NCBI GenBank assembly: GCA_036186865.1
Contig: AP025051.1
Coordinates: 20,027,724-20,091,723, forward strand
Direction: 5' to 3'
DNA length: 64,000 bases
Source: Eustoma russellianum
Lineage: Eukaryota > Streptophyta > Magnoliopsida > Gentianales > Gentianaceae
Shown piece after piece: positions 21,896 through 33,043 of this stretch. Both the position numbers and the translations under genes were made by a program. The notes beneath the pieces are model-generated. The model did not search any database, was not told where the DNA came from, and worked only from the letters and a program-made list of their open reading frames with translations. The stretch's first letter is position 1. Each line of letters opens with the position of its first letter.

Positions 21896-23615
21896 TGCTG
21901 CCCAAAACCGTTTAGTAAACTGTTTTGTTGTTCAATTAGATTCTGTTAGTTTAGGTAGTTAGTTTATGTTTTGAAGTGTTTATTAGATAGTTTACAATAG
22001 TTTGGTAACTTAGTTTTTAGTAGCAAAAACCGAAACACCACAAAAAGAACTTAGACTAGACTTAAGTGAGTTAGAATCTAATTGTGTAGTTTAGGTTAAG
22101 AACCGTGTGTAACTTGTTGTGCTTGTTCAAACTAGCTTAGGTAATGTTCATTAGACCTTAATCTAGAAGTTTAAATGGTAGTTTAGTTGAATCCTTAAAA
22201 CAGAAAACTTGAACACAAAAATAGATTAGTTGATAGTTTAGTTTTGTAATCAAGTTGCTAAATTCTGTTTTTAGTAGTTGTGTGCAATCTGTTTAGACGT
22301 TTTTAGTTGCTGCCTTATTTAGCTTGGTTAGACTAGTTTACAACATAGTTAAAAGGTTTAGTTGGTTGTTTAGTTTAGCACAAGCAAATCCGAAAACTAA
22401 GAACAAAAAAAGGGTAGTTTTAGTTAGCTATGTATGCTGCCTAGTTTCTAGTTGATATACGTTTGTTAAGTAGAACATAAAGACTTGCATCTAGTACCAT
22501 CTAGTTTAGAAACTGATTGCATCATACAAACGAAAACCAAAACAAAAACAAGTAGAATAGATAACTTAAAAACAAAACAAAACAAGTTAGTTAGTTTGCA
22601 TCAAAACTGATTTCCGTTAGTGTTATAGTAATCAGCCCTTATAAATTGCATTTAGAAACAACTAAGTTGCATTTAGCTATCTTAAGATTAGTTAGATCAT
22701 TTGCATCAAAAACAGAAAAAGAAAAAAAAGGACACTTGCCAAAACCGTATGTTTAGAACAACTCTTTAAAGCTCATTTGAAATCTTGGTGAATGCTAATA
22801 GCTTTATCTTTTTGTTGAATTCAATTGTTTCAAACAACTTGTTGGGCTTAGATACATTCTGGAAGTTAGGAATTGTTTAAGCCCCACACTGTTAAAGAGC
22901 TATCCAATTGTTGTTTTAGATCAATTTCTGAACTTACCTTGCACTATATTCAATTTGAACTTGTTGTAATTGTGAATTGAATTCTCACTACATAGTGTTT
23001 AGCCGTGTTGTGTACGAGAAACTTTCAAATTCCAAATACAACAAACCTTGTGCAATTAAAGGCCGTGAGCAATGACTCATGTAGGCCGTGAGGAGTAGTC
23101 TCACAACAATCAAGCAAACCCCTCCAAAGAAAGAAAATTAAGCTTGATTGAGAAATACGCGAGAGAAAAGCCAATATTTGTCAACAAGTAAGAGGCAAGA
23201 CAAGAGAGAGTTGCACAAGAAAACAAAGTGTGGAAAAGCCCAAAATTAAACAATTGCAAAAGGGAAATTTCTGTGCAAAGCTCAAAAGAAAGAAAGTGCC
23301 CAAAAGAACCAAAGTGTTGTAGTTTTGAAATATTGAAAGTTTCTAAAGCAAACCCTTGCTGACACTTTGTTTGTGTGCTTTTACTTTCACTTTACTTCAA
23401 TTGATAATTGCATATGATGTAAAGTAAATTGAGGGATTGTCTTAAAACAACCCCGTAGATTTCATTCAGCCAAAACAACAATTTGACTTCTGTGAATTTT
23501 CTTGAATCTTTAGGAGAAATAGTCCAAATTGCTATTTTGAACAATTGTCAACACAAAGTATAGTATTTGCATCTTGTCAATATTTTAATTGGCTTTTGAA
23601 ATTGTTTTCTGAATC
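21896..23615 (+). other. Gyp-1 untranslated leader with structured RNA elements
   Basis: About 1.7 kb between the Copia-1 insertion and the gag ATG, with no credible frame. The first ~800 bp repeats TTTAGTT-like words. At 23061-23105 two hairpins stand in tandem (GTGAG...CTCA, twice), followed by a 9-bp perfect stem CAATCAAGC/GCTTGATTG (23107-23115 with 23142-23150). At 23435-23452 a GATTGT...ACAACC hairpin follows. Equivalents occur in Gyp-5 and, with compensating changes, in Gyp-2. Confidence 0.6.
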
Positions 23616-24260
23616 ATGGGTCCACAACAGAAAGATAATGCACCATCCCCGTCCCTATCTACTCCTGTCCCATCCCCAGTCCCTGTTACCCTAGAAAATA
23701 TACAGCAAACACTCACTTTCCTTGTTAATCAGTTTGGGTTAATGAGAAGTGACATAGAGGATAACAAACAAAGGATAAGCAAAGTAGAAAAGCCAACCTC
23801 AGATCAAAAGGAACCTAGTATACCTTTTCAAGAAGGCACCTCTTATGGTAATGAGTCTCATGTTGAACGTAGAAAAGTCACATCACAAAGAGGTAGAGGT
23901 AGAGGTCGATGTAGTAATGATGGTCGTAGGAACATTTCTTTTGAGGAGAGATTTGAATATCTCCCTGAATACAATGAAGAACACTATCCGGAAGAACGGT
24001 ATGATGAACGTCAGCCTGATAGAGATGAACATCTTGAAGAAGAGTTCATTACTACTAAACTGACAATACCCCCCTTCCAAGGGAAAAGTGATCCTGAAAC
24101 ATATCTGCAATGGGAAACAAAGGTAGATCATATGTATTCTTGCACTAACTATTCTGAATTGGCCAAAGTGCGGTATGCAACTTTTGAATTTGTAGATTAT
24201 GCTTTACTTTGGTGGGAACAATTGAAGAACACCAGGAGAAGAACAAGACAGCCCCTGTTG
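23616..24260 (+). pseudogene. Gyp-1 gag, N-terminal part
   Basis: Starts at the ATG in 'gaatcatgggtcc'. The N-terminus is P/S-rich with a short coiled coil (Q-Q-T-L...D-N-K-Q-R-I-S-K-V-E), then an R-G-R-G-R-G basic patch, then the retrotransposon gag fold (T-K-L-T-I-P-P-F-Q-G-K-S-D-P-E-T-Y-L-Q-W onward). The frame shifts by one base near 24250-24266 and then reads to a false stop at 24278. The rest of gag continues in another frame. Confidence 0.85.
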
Positions 24261-25204
24261 TTACTTGGTCCGAGCTGAAGCAAGAGATGAGGAAGAGATT
24301 CATATCTCCTTCCTATGAAAGAAGCATTTTCCAGAAATTGCAACAACTTTCACAAGGTAATAGATCTGTTGATGAATTTTATAAAGAATTCGAACATCTG
24401 CTTACCAGGGCTAACATAGAAGAAGCTGAGGAAGCCACAATGGCTAGATTTCTAGCTGGTTTGAACAAAGAGATTGCATTTAAGGTGGAACTTACACCTT
24501 ACTCTGATCTGGCTTCTATGGTTCACATTGCTGAGAAAGTGGAAAGACAATTGAAGGTAAAAACTTCTAACCCTTCTTTTCGGACTAATCCTTTGAGTTT
24601 TCCTAGAACACAGCCCAGGACGCCTTTCCGTCCACAACAAGGTCAAGGCCGTGGATTCCAAGGAAAATCAACCCAGAACATCCAAAATCGTCCAAAGCTT
24701 CCAATCCCTGACAAAGGCAAAGCCAAGGTGGAAGGTACACCTAATTTTAAGACTCGTGATATTCAATGTTTTAAATGCTTAGGAAAAGGTCATTTTGCTA
24801 ATCAATGTCCCAACCCTAAGCGCATCTTGTTTATTGAAGAGTCTAATGAGTATTATTCTGAGGAAGAATTGGAGGAGAGTGAAAAAAACAATGAAATTGA
24901 ACAAACATGTGAGGAAGAAGAAGAGATTAGTGAAGAGATTAATGAGTGTGAAGCAAAAGAGTTCTTAGTTGTCCGTCGAGCTCTAAGTGCCCAAGTTAAA
25001 ACTGAAGAACCTGAAATACAAAGAGAGAACATATTTCACATTCACTGTATGGTTAAAAAGAAAGTCTACACTTTGATCATTGACTCCGGTTCATGTACCA
25101 ATGTTGCAAGTTTTGAACTTGTTAGGAAACTTGAGTTACCTTTAAATAATCACCCCCGTCCTTATAGACTTACATGCTTAATGAGTGTGGTGAAGTTAAA
25201 GTAA
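24240..25204 (+). pseudogene. Gyp-1 gag C-terminus and protease start
   Basis: Resumes after the frameshift. The second half of the capsid-like domain (F-Y-K-E-F...M-A-R-F-L-A-G-L-N) is followed by a basic linker, a CCHC knuckle (C-F-K-C...C, from 24777) and a very acidic stretch (E-E-E-I-S-E-E). The protease begins with I-I-D-S-G-S-C (catalytic Asp codon 25082-25084). A one-base loss near 25171 shifts the frame again, leaving a false stop at 25204. Confidence 0.85.
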
Positions 25205-27279
25205 CAAAGCAAGTCCTAGTTCCTTTATCAATTGGTGGGTATTCTGCTGAGGTGTTATGTGATGTAGCCCCTATGCAATCAAGTCATATCTTATTAGGTA
25301 GACCGTGGCAATTTGACAACAAGGTTACATATGATGGTTACCTGAATAGATATTCCTTTAGGCATAACAATAAACTGTTCAAATTAAATGCCTTGCCCCC
25401 GCACAAAGTCTTTGAGGATCAACAACGAATGTTAAAAAGCCATAATGATCCAAAGGAAAAGGAATTGGAAAGGATTTTCATCAAGGAAAACCAACTGAAA
25501 AGTTCACATCTTAAAATTGAACCGAAAGAAATCAAAGTTTCTGCTGAACCATCTCTAAAGAAAAGTGCTTTCTTTGCATCTCAAAGCGAGGTATTCCATG
25601 CTATCAATTCAAACAAAACTGTTTATATCTTGCTTTACAAAGAAACTCTGTTCTCTTCATTTGAAATACCAACTACTTTACCAAGTGAAGTTGCATCTTT
25701 ACTTCAAGAATTTTCTAGCTTGTTTCTTGAAGGAGATCCCCCAGGTTTACCAACTCTAAGAGGCATTGAGCATCAAATAGATTTCATTCCAGGAGCTGCT
25801 CTACCAAACAGACCTGCCTATAGAACCAATCCAGAGGAAACTAAGGAAATCCAAAAACAAGTTAAGGAATTATTGACCCAAGGTAAAGTAAAAGAGAGTA
25901 TGAGTCCTTGTGCTGCACCTGTTATCATTGTCCCTAAGAAAGATGGAACTTGGAGAATGTGTACTGATTGTAGAGCCATCAATAAGATCACTGTGAAATA
26001 TAGATACCCTATCCCTAGGTTGGATGACATGTTAGATATGTTGCAAGTGTCTAGATGCTTTAGCAAAGTAGATCTTAAACAAGGATATTTCCAAGTGAGA
26101 ATTAGGGAAGGTGATGAATGGAAAACTGCCTTTAAGACTAAGTTTGGATTGTACGAATGGTTAGTTATGCCATTTGGTTTAACCAACGCCCCTAGTACTT
26201 TCATGAGGTTAATGAATGAGGTCTTAAGGAAATTCATAGGGAAATTTGTAGTAGTTTACTTTGATGACATTCTTATCTACTCCAAAACCCTAAGTGAACA
26301 TCTGATCCATCTAAGAGCTGTTTTTGTCACCCTACAGAAAGAAAAGTTGTATGCTAATTTCAAGAAGTGTTCTCTCTGTCTGGAGAAGGTTACATTCTTA
26401 GGATTTTTGATTAGTGCTGAAGGAATTGAAATGGATCAAGAGAAAGTTAAATCCATAACTGAGTGGCCAACCCCTAAGTCTGCTGGAGATGTTAGGAGTT
26501 TTCATGGATTAGCTAGCTTCTATAGACGTTTTGTGAAGGATTTCTCTACCATAGCTGCACCTTTGAATGAGTTAGTCAAGAAAAATGTAAGTTTTGAATG
26601 GGGAGAATCACAACAAGCCTTTGAGGAACTTAAGAAACGTCTAACTTCTGCACCTATCCTAAGATTGCCCAACTTTGATGAAATGTTTGAAGTTGAATGT
26701 GATGCCAGTGGAGTTGGCATTGGAGCTGTATTGCATCAAGGTAACAAACCTGTTGCCTACTTTAGTGAGAAATTGAAAGGAGCTTCCATAAATTATTCAA
26801 CCTATGATAAAGAATTGTATGCCCTTGTCCGTTCTTTACAAACTTGGCAACATTATTTGCAACCTAAGGAATTTGTGATTCATACTGATCATGAAAGCCT
26901 TAAGTATTTAAAAGGTCAAGGAAAATTGAACAAAAGACATGCCAAATGGGTTGAATTCATTGAACAATTCCCTTATGTGATCAAGTATAAGCAAGGAAAA
27001 GAAAATGTTGTTGTTGATGCATTATCTCGTCGCTATACTTTGATCACTACTCTTTCATGTAACATGTTTGGTTTTGAGTCTATCAAAGAGATGTATCATT
27101 CTGATCATGACTTTAGTTCTATCTATCAAGCATGCATTGATTCACCTTTTGCTAAATATTACTTGCATGATGGTTATTTGTTTAAAGAACATAAGTTATG
27201 TGTACCAATGTGTTCATTAAGAGAGTTGTTGATAAAAGAAGCTCATCGAGGAGGTTTAATGGGTCATTTTGGCTCGTAA
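25174..27279 (+). pseudogene. Gyp-1 pol: protease end, RT, RNase H, integrase zinc finger
   Basis: A 701-residue stretch. It contains the end of the protease (H-I-L-L-G-R-P-W), RT with K-V-D-L-K-Q-G-Y and catalytic Y-F-D-D (26257-26268), RNase H (E-C-D-A-S-G-V-G-I-G; H-T-D-H-E-S-L), and the first half of the integrase H-H-C-C finger. It ends at a TAA (27277-27279) where the Gyp-5 copy has a sense codon, so this is a nonsense mutation with the frame maintained beyond. RT and RNase H signature residues are intact. Confidence 0.9.
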
Positions 27280-27285
27280 AAAACT

Positions 27286-28332
27286 TTGGAAACACTTAAG
27301 GAGCATTTCTTCTGGCCGCATATGAAAGCACATGTTGATAAGGTATGTGACCAATGTATTACTTGTAAACAAGCAAAATCTAGAACACAACCACATGGAT
27401 TGTACACTCCCTTATCTGTTCCAAGCTCACCTTGGACTGATCTTTCTATGGACTTCGTATTGGGGTTGCCTCGATCCAAAACTGGTAAAGATAGCATCTT
27501 TGTTGTGGTTGATAGATTTTCCAAAATGGCACATTTCATTGCATGTAAGAAAGTTGATGATGCTATTCATATTGCTGATTTGTTCTTTAAGGAGATTGTT
27601 AGATTGCATGGCATGCCACGTACAATTGTTAATGATAGAGATACAAAGTTTCTAAGTCATTTCTGGCGTGTTTTGTGGAGTAGACTTGGTACTAAATTGT
27701 TATTTTCTACAACTGCTCACCCACAAACCGATGGTCAAACTGAAGTTGTTAACAGAACTTTGTCTCAACAGTTACGTGTTGTCATTCAAAAGAATTTAAA
27801 GAATTGGGAAGACTGCTTAGCTTATACTGAGTTTGCATACAATAGAGTTGTTCATAGTGGAACATTGCATTCTCCTTTTGAAGTTGTTTATGGCTTTAAC
27901 CCTTTGTCCCCGCTTGATCTTGTTCCCATACCTGTTCATGAACGTATTAGTTTAGATGGTGAACGAAAAGCAAAACTTGTGAAAGAATTGCATGAAAAGG
28001 TTAAGTCACAACTTGAAGCTAAGAATAAAGTGTATGCCAATAGAGCCAACAGGAATCGTAAAGTTGTTATATTCGAGCCTGGTGATCTTGTTTGGTTACA
28101 CTTGAGGAAAGAAAGATTCCCTAAGGAAAGGGACTCAAAGTTGAAGCCAAGAGGCGATGGACCGTTCAAAATGTTGAAACGGCTTGGTGATAATGCCTAT
28201 GTTCTCGATCTTCCGGAAGAAAGGTATGGTCCTATCTCTAAAACTTTTAATGTTGCTGACCTTTCTCCATTTAGTATCGATTCAGATTCGAGGACGAATC
28301 CTTCTCAAGTGGGAGGGAATGATGAGCTATAG
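27286..28332 (+). pseudogene. Gyp-1 pol: integrase
   Basis: Same frame as the preceding stretch, after the TAA. It holds the C-x-x-C of the zinc finger (C-D-Q-C-I-T-C), the catalytic core (S-M-D-F-V-L-G; N-D-R-D-T-K-F; Q-T-D-G-Q-T-E) and the C-terminal GPY/F-like module (P-R-G-D-G-P-F-K). There is no chromodomain. The frame crosses the PPT and enters the 3' LTR, but stops at once at TAG (28330-28332). The 5' LTR of the same element has C at the matching base (9730), and Gyp-5 reads on for 64 residues. This nonsense change therefore removed the LTR-encoded tail. Confidence 0.9.
28285..28319 (+). promoter_or_regulatory. Gyp-1 pre-PPT palindrome and polypurine tract
   Basis: GATTCG-AGGA-CGAATC (28285-28300) followed by the PPT AAGTGGGAGGGAA (28307-28319), directly abutting the LTR. 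Confidence 0.8.
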
Positions 28333-29498
28333 CCTAACCTTGTGGATACAAACACTGATGATGACACCTCACTGCCCCGCACAGGTCCCATTACAAGGAG
28401 TATGGCTAAGAAGTTGTTACATTGTGTTGAATCATTTCTTTACAGGCATGAAGAGGATGAACCAAGCAAAGATGATGTTCATTGGGTTTATATGATACAA
28501 GCTTTGATCTAGTTGTATCAAAAGTATGTTGTACATATCTTTAGTTGTTCTTTTTAATATTGTTGGTTGGTTAACCTTATTTTAGGATAGTTTGTGTTGT
28601 ATTATTGCCTTGTCTTTCAGGTACACATACTTAGCTTGAAAATGCAATTAGAACCTGAATTTTTGTCCAAGCAAGGAGGTGATAAGCAAGTAGCTTACAA
28701 GCAAGGAGGTGACAAGCACCCATGTCAAAATCTGAATTCTTCTCCACGCAAACAAGGATGTACAAGCTGCTCAAATCATGAACCAATTGGAAGAAGTCTT
28801 GCAAATGTTCAAACCAATCAAAACAAAGTTGAAGAAAAGCAAGCAAGCTGCACAACAAATGATCCAATCAAACTCTTTGAAGAAGGACGGCTGGTTTATG
28901 GCTAATTGGTTTGAAAATTCAAAGCCTAACTTACAACCAATCAAAGGCAATCCAAAGCAAGCTGCTCAATGTATTATCCAATCAAAACTTTGGCTGAAAA
29001 CTAGCAAGGAATACACGGCAAAGCAACCAGCTTCTTGGAACCAAAAATTGTTCAAAAGCAAGCATCTTATTTCTAGTCTTGTACTTTGTACTTTAAACTT
29101 TGTACCTTGTAATTTTCGTTTGTTATAAGTAGCATAGGAAGCTGAATGTACAAAACACAACAATTCAAACATATTTCAATCAAAATTTCCTTTAAGGAAT
29201 TCTCAACTTATTCTAGTTGAAGTTTAAGACCACTAACGGTTTTCTTCCAAGTTCATAGCCTAGAACTTGTTAGTATTTACTTCATTTTTGGTTTACAGCA
29301 TCTTAGGGTCTCAATGAGGTTTTAGATGTGTTGGAATGCCAAAGAGGAAGAGGTGTTGGTATAAATTGAGCCAAGAACAAACGGTTACAGTTCAAGGGGT
29401 GTCATTGTGATGTTCTTTGCCATAGCTGAGGTTCAAATCAATTTGGAATAGGAGACAAAGTCCTGGAAACGTTTTTCTAGCCTTCATTTGGCTCATCA
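28320..29498 (+). repeat. Gyp-1 3' LTR
   Basis: 1179 bp, six substitutions relative to the 5' LTR (the clearest at 28330, 28410, 28525, 28612, 28627 and 29104), no indels. Followed by the ACTTG target duplication. Confidence 0.95.
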
Positions 29499-29503
29499 AC
29501 TTG

Positions 29504-30803
29504 AGAGTTGCTTGACTTCACTTTGCACTACTTATCCTTCTTTTAACTTAATGTGGCCGCCCCCCTCTAAGTCTTCTACCATCTTGAGAATTCTCTTCAA
29601 TGCCCTTAAAAGATTGTCTTGTGTAGATATGACACCATCTTGCTCACTTGGCACCACATGATTGGATGGATGACTTGGCTTTGCTTACACGGCACTTCAT
29701 GATTGGTCCGATCTTGTCACCATTTAATGGCTGTAAAATCTTAGAATATAATGAAAAACATGTGCCAAAAAGAGTTTAAAATGTTGTCAAATAATCAACA
29801 ATTAATCCCTCCAATTATGGGAAGCAAATTTGTCATCTTCAAGACATAAAATTGGCCACCACACATTGTCACATGCTGAATTTTCAACATGTGTTAAATT
29901 TGCCAAATGTTTGAATTTTTACCTTGTGTAGCTCCCTCCTTTATGTCACTAACCTTGTGTGGCATATTCTCTACCAATTAAGATGTCAATTAAGCTCCAC
30001 ATAGGCTCCATTTAGGCTGAAGAATGGCGTGTATGAAGTCTAGCCATGTGCTGAATATCATTTTGGTAAACTTTGTCAAATATTGCACAATAATTACACA
30101 CATATGGTAAATTGTAATCAGCCCTTATTTGAATATTCTAGTACACTTTAACATGTCTTCAATGTGTACAAAGTGTCTAGATTCATGTTACATATCATAC
30201 CAAAAACGTTCCATGTGTTATGTTCGTAGAAAACTGAATTTTTGACTTTAGTCGATTACGTGATTTTTCTCTGATTAAATTCAAACTTTTTGCACATATT
30301 ATATATATTATGTCACACATAATATACATAAAATAAATTAAATATCCAGCTCTTATTGCTGAGGTATAGGCGCCCTATGTGACAAAAAAGGTTGAATTTG
30401 AAATCTCCACAATTTGACCTTAATTTGGGGTGATTTGTGTGTGCCAACATGGAATGATTTTATAGATGAATATATCATATGAGCCACGAAAGTTTTGGCT
30501 CTTTTTAAAGTATATGGGCTGGCCATCTATATATGGCAAGTACGTGACACGTTGGCGAAGTTTCGGTGGTCACCCGATACGACAATTTTCAGTTTATAAC
30601 CTTGTAACGTGTCGTTATAATTTTGTCATAACCATGACTTATATCATATGATATAAGGCCTGAATATGCTCATAAATATGAGGTAAGTATAGTGGTGTGA
30701 CGTTGACGTACGTTTGTAATATATGCAACGTATCGGTAGTACATCGGAATATATGTGTATTGTGCCTTTTAAAAAATATCTGAATGTGCGATATATATAT
30801 ATG

Positions 30804-30858
<55 letters not shown>

Positions 30859-31241
30859 GTATGTATATATATATGTGTGTGTGTGTGTGTATGTAGACGT
30901 GTATATCCAAATGGAGAGGAGACTTTCCATGTTTTAATTTGTTGCCATCATGCCTTCTCCAAATATATCTCCATTTAATGAATTAGTTATTTCATTAACT
31001 TAAGTACTTTACTTAGTTCATGAATGGTCGCACCTGAAAATAGTTCAAACAAAACAAATGTTTGTCATTTGATGTAAGCTTTAACGCTTCATGGCTTGTT
31101 AGTACGGCAACAATATATATAAAGCATATAAGGCATGTACATCACAAAAACGTGTCAAGTAATAAATTTTGTCATGTATTTCTTAAACACGTGGTATTTA
31201 AATCATGTATTTGTGAATCACATAAAATCTTTTTCTCAACA
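29504..31241 (-). repeat. Copia-2 right (5') LTR, second segment
   Basis: Continues the LTR interrupted at 9719; the text parallels the solo LTR (for example 'aacatgtgcca', the 'atgctgaattttcaacatg' region, 'ggcacctgaaaatagttc') and ends 'tttttctcaaca' at 31241. It includes the uninterrupted SINE target site at 31191-31206. No gene is present. Confidence 0.75.
30791..30893. repeat. TA/TG/GT microsatellite
   Basis: Mixed (TA)n, (TG)n run of about 100 bp at the LTR position equivalent to 6950-6998. Frames across it are artefacts. Confidence 0.85.
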
Positions 31242-31748
31242 GTTATCACTCATATTTGTCTTATCGCATTGCAAGACAGGAACACTAACATGGTATTCAT
31301 AGAGGACGAACCCCAGCTAGATTACCTGTGAGCAAAAAAGTATGCCAGAGTTGCCTTTTGGATATGTTAGACATTTTGATCATGATGTACTTAGATTATT
31401 TGGGGACATTGTGCATTATGATTTGTACGAACTTTTGAAAATTCGTATTTATATGCTTGTCGTATGTTTATCTTTATGTTGCTTCTGCTATACCGATTCA
31501 TGATTCATGTCGACATGCATATGTAGGGTCTCGTCACGGTGCACCTGCCGTACTCTGCTACGAGAAGTAAAAGGCGTTGATACTATACATGTGCTTGTCA
31601 ACATGAACAATGAATCTATAAGTGGAAGCAACATAAAGATAAACATATGACATGCTTATAAATAAAAATCGTCATAAGTCTGTACAAATCATAATGTAGA
31701 ATGTCTCAAAATAGTCTAAGTACATCATTATCAAAATACCCAACACAA
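31242..31748. repeat. Large imperfect inverted repeat (foldback), left arm, loop and inner right arm
   Basis: Left arm 31242-31526 and right arm 31583-31748, continued at 37844-37975 after Gyp-2, are reverse complements at roughly 80% by eye. For example, 'tatgtttatctttatgttgc' on the left is matched by 'gcaacataaagataaacata' on the right. The loop is about 56 bp. The pre-insertion structure would be a hairpin with arms of about 285-300 bp. Copia-2 sequence abuts the left arm exactly at 31242. A short frame in both arms (F-I-E-D-E-P-x-L-D) is similar but ends at a stop, and I do not recognise it. It could be a foldback/MITE-type element or an inverted duplication. Confidence 0.65.
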
Positions 31749-33028
31749 TAATGCACTCCCGTGAGCCATAGAACACATGTCACCATGTTTTGTTAGTTCT
31801 TTAGGCGTGTACAACTTGTATGAACGTTTAAGGGTCATCTGACTATTCATATCTGCAAGTATATGCCTCTTATATCCTAACACACCTTAGGACATGTTAC
31901 ATATAGTGTATGTGTTGTTTTGGATGTGTTTGAGTTGTTTTTAGGTGAAGGAAGCATGATTGAACAAAGGCCAAACGTTCAAACACAAGTTGAGTTGAAA
32001 GGGCAAGCTCGCAGGATGACACCTCCTTAGTATTTCAGCCATAACTCATCAACCACAATTCCAATTGACGTGATTCCAGTTGGAGGTAAACTCTAAGAGG
32101 ATAAGCTACAATTTTGATGTTCATCACTTTCCTAGAAAAGGCCTGTATCAAGCTACACAATCGTTGCAACAAGCTGGCTTCTAATTAGTCACCTGCTTCC
32201 GTAGGTCCACATCTGCAAGCAGGTCAAGTTCAAACAGGCGTAACTCGCTCGTCTCAGCTCCAAACGACGTCATTCTAGTGTCTAAACACATATACGGAAA
32301 AAGATCTACAATTTTGCATTTGAAGTGGAAGAGCTAATTCGGACTGGAAGGTCATGTTATAATTCAAAACAGAAAACTGCTCAAAACTAGACATATTTCA
32401 GGTTCTTGACTTTTCAAGCAGCCTTTTCAACCAATCAGCTGCAAGGGGCCACTCCAACTCATCAAGGACGTCCTAAATAATATTATCAAGCAAGGAAAGG
32501 CTGGTCCAATCAAAAATCAAAGAGAAAATCAACTTGCAACAAAAAGGAGAAATCTTCCGAGAAACAACTTGTCCAAGTCCAATCATTTTCCTTGTTTTTG
32601 GCTTGTCTAAATTTCCTTCTTTACTCCTCTTGGACCATGTACATATGTATCTTCATTTAGAAGTTTAGCTTAGCTTATTTAAGGTAGAAAAAACGTTGGT
32701 AGCCTCATATTTTCAGAATACAAAAAAAGCAACTTTGCTCCCAAAAACTGTTTTCAGTTTTTTTACTTGAATCTTTGATTCCCTTCAAGAAACTTGAACT
32801 AATTCTTGATCGTATTGCTTCATATGCTTGGGATGGATATTCTTTGAGAGGGTTTATGGCTTGCTCACTCAAGTTGAAGTCATTTGCTGAAGAGTTCATC
32901 TACTTGGCTGAAATCTAGACAGTTTGGATTGCTTGGTGTTCCATGAATGTTTTGCACCTTCCTTCTTGGTTACAGCTGGTTTATTGAGTTGAAGAAAGGT
33001 CCTACAATAGCTGAGTGTTTGTGCATCA
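31749..33028 (+). repeat. Gyp-2 5' LTR
   Basis: About 1280 bp, ending 'gtgcatca'. It has CCAATCA words near 32434, 32508 and 32579 upstream of a weak TATA-like 'cttatttaagg' at about 32674. The frames inside are short and not conserved between the LTRs. Confidence 0.85.
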
Positions 33029-33030
33029 AG

Positions 33031-33043
33031 TGGTGTCAGAGCT
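33031..33043 (+). promoter_or_regulatory. Gyp-2 primer-binding site, one mismatch to tRNA-iMet
   Basis: TGGTGTCAGAGCT, 2 nt after the LTR. The other gypsy copies have A at the fifth base. Confidence 0.75.

Larger units (their letters stand above)
9720..29498 (+). mobile_element. Gyp-1: Ty3/gypsy chromovirus (CRM-like), defective, split by Copia-1
   Basis: The two 1179-bp LTRs (9720-10898 and 28320-29498) both start TGATGAGCT and end GCTCATCA, and the whole is flanked by ACTTG (9715-9719 and 29499-29503). PBS, gag, protease, RT, RNase H, integrase and PPT follow in gypsy order. Line-by-line comparison of the LTRs gives six substitutions and no indels. Without Copia-1 the element is about 8.85 kb. 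Coding is broken by two frameshifts and stop codons, so it is non-autonomous now. The CRM-like label comes from LTR ends, tRNA-Met priming, lack of a chromodomain and the LTR-overlapping tail seen in its relative Gyp-5. Confidence 0.9.
3376..31241 (-). mobile_element. Copia-2: Sirevirus-like Ty1/copia element, gag-only, interrupted by later insertions
   Basis: In minus-strand order: 5' LTR 31241-8726 (split by Gyp-1), PBS 8724-8713, gag fragments 8670 to 4211 (split by a solo LTR), multiple polypurine tracts, and a 3' LTR ending at 3917. Without the solo LTR the internal region is only about 2.2 kb. It holds gag (start domain, CCHC knuckle, coiled coil, C-terminal tail) but no protease, integrase, reverse transcriptase or RNase H. 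The gag end is followed directly by ~300 bp of PPT-type sequence, so this copy is a pol-less derivative. The left LTR is truncated at about 3376, so no outer target-site duplication can be checked. The Sirevirus assignment rests on similarity to Copia-1 and the multi-PPT array. Confidence 0.7.
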
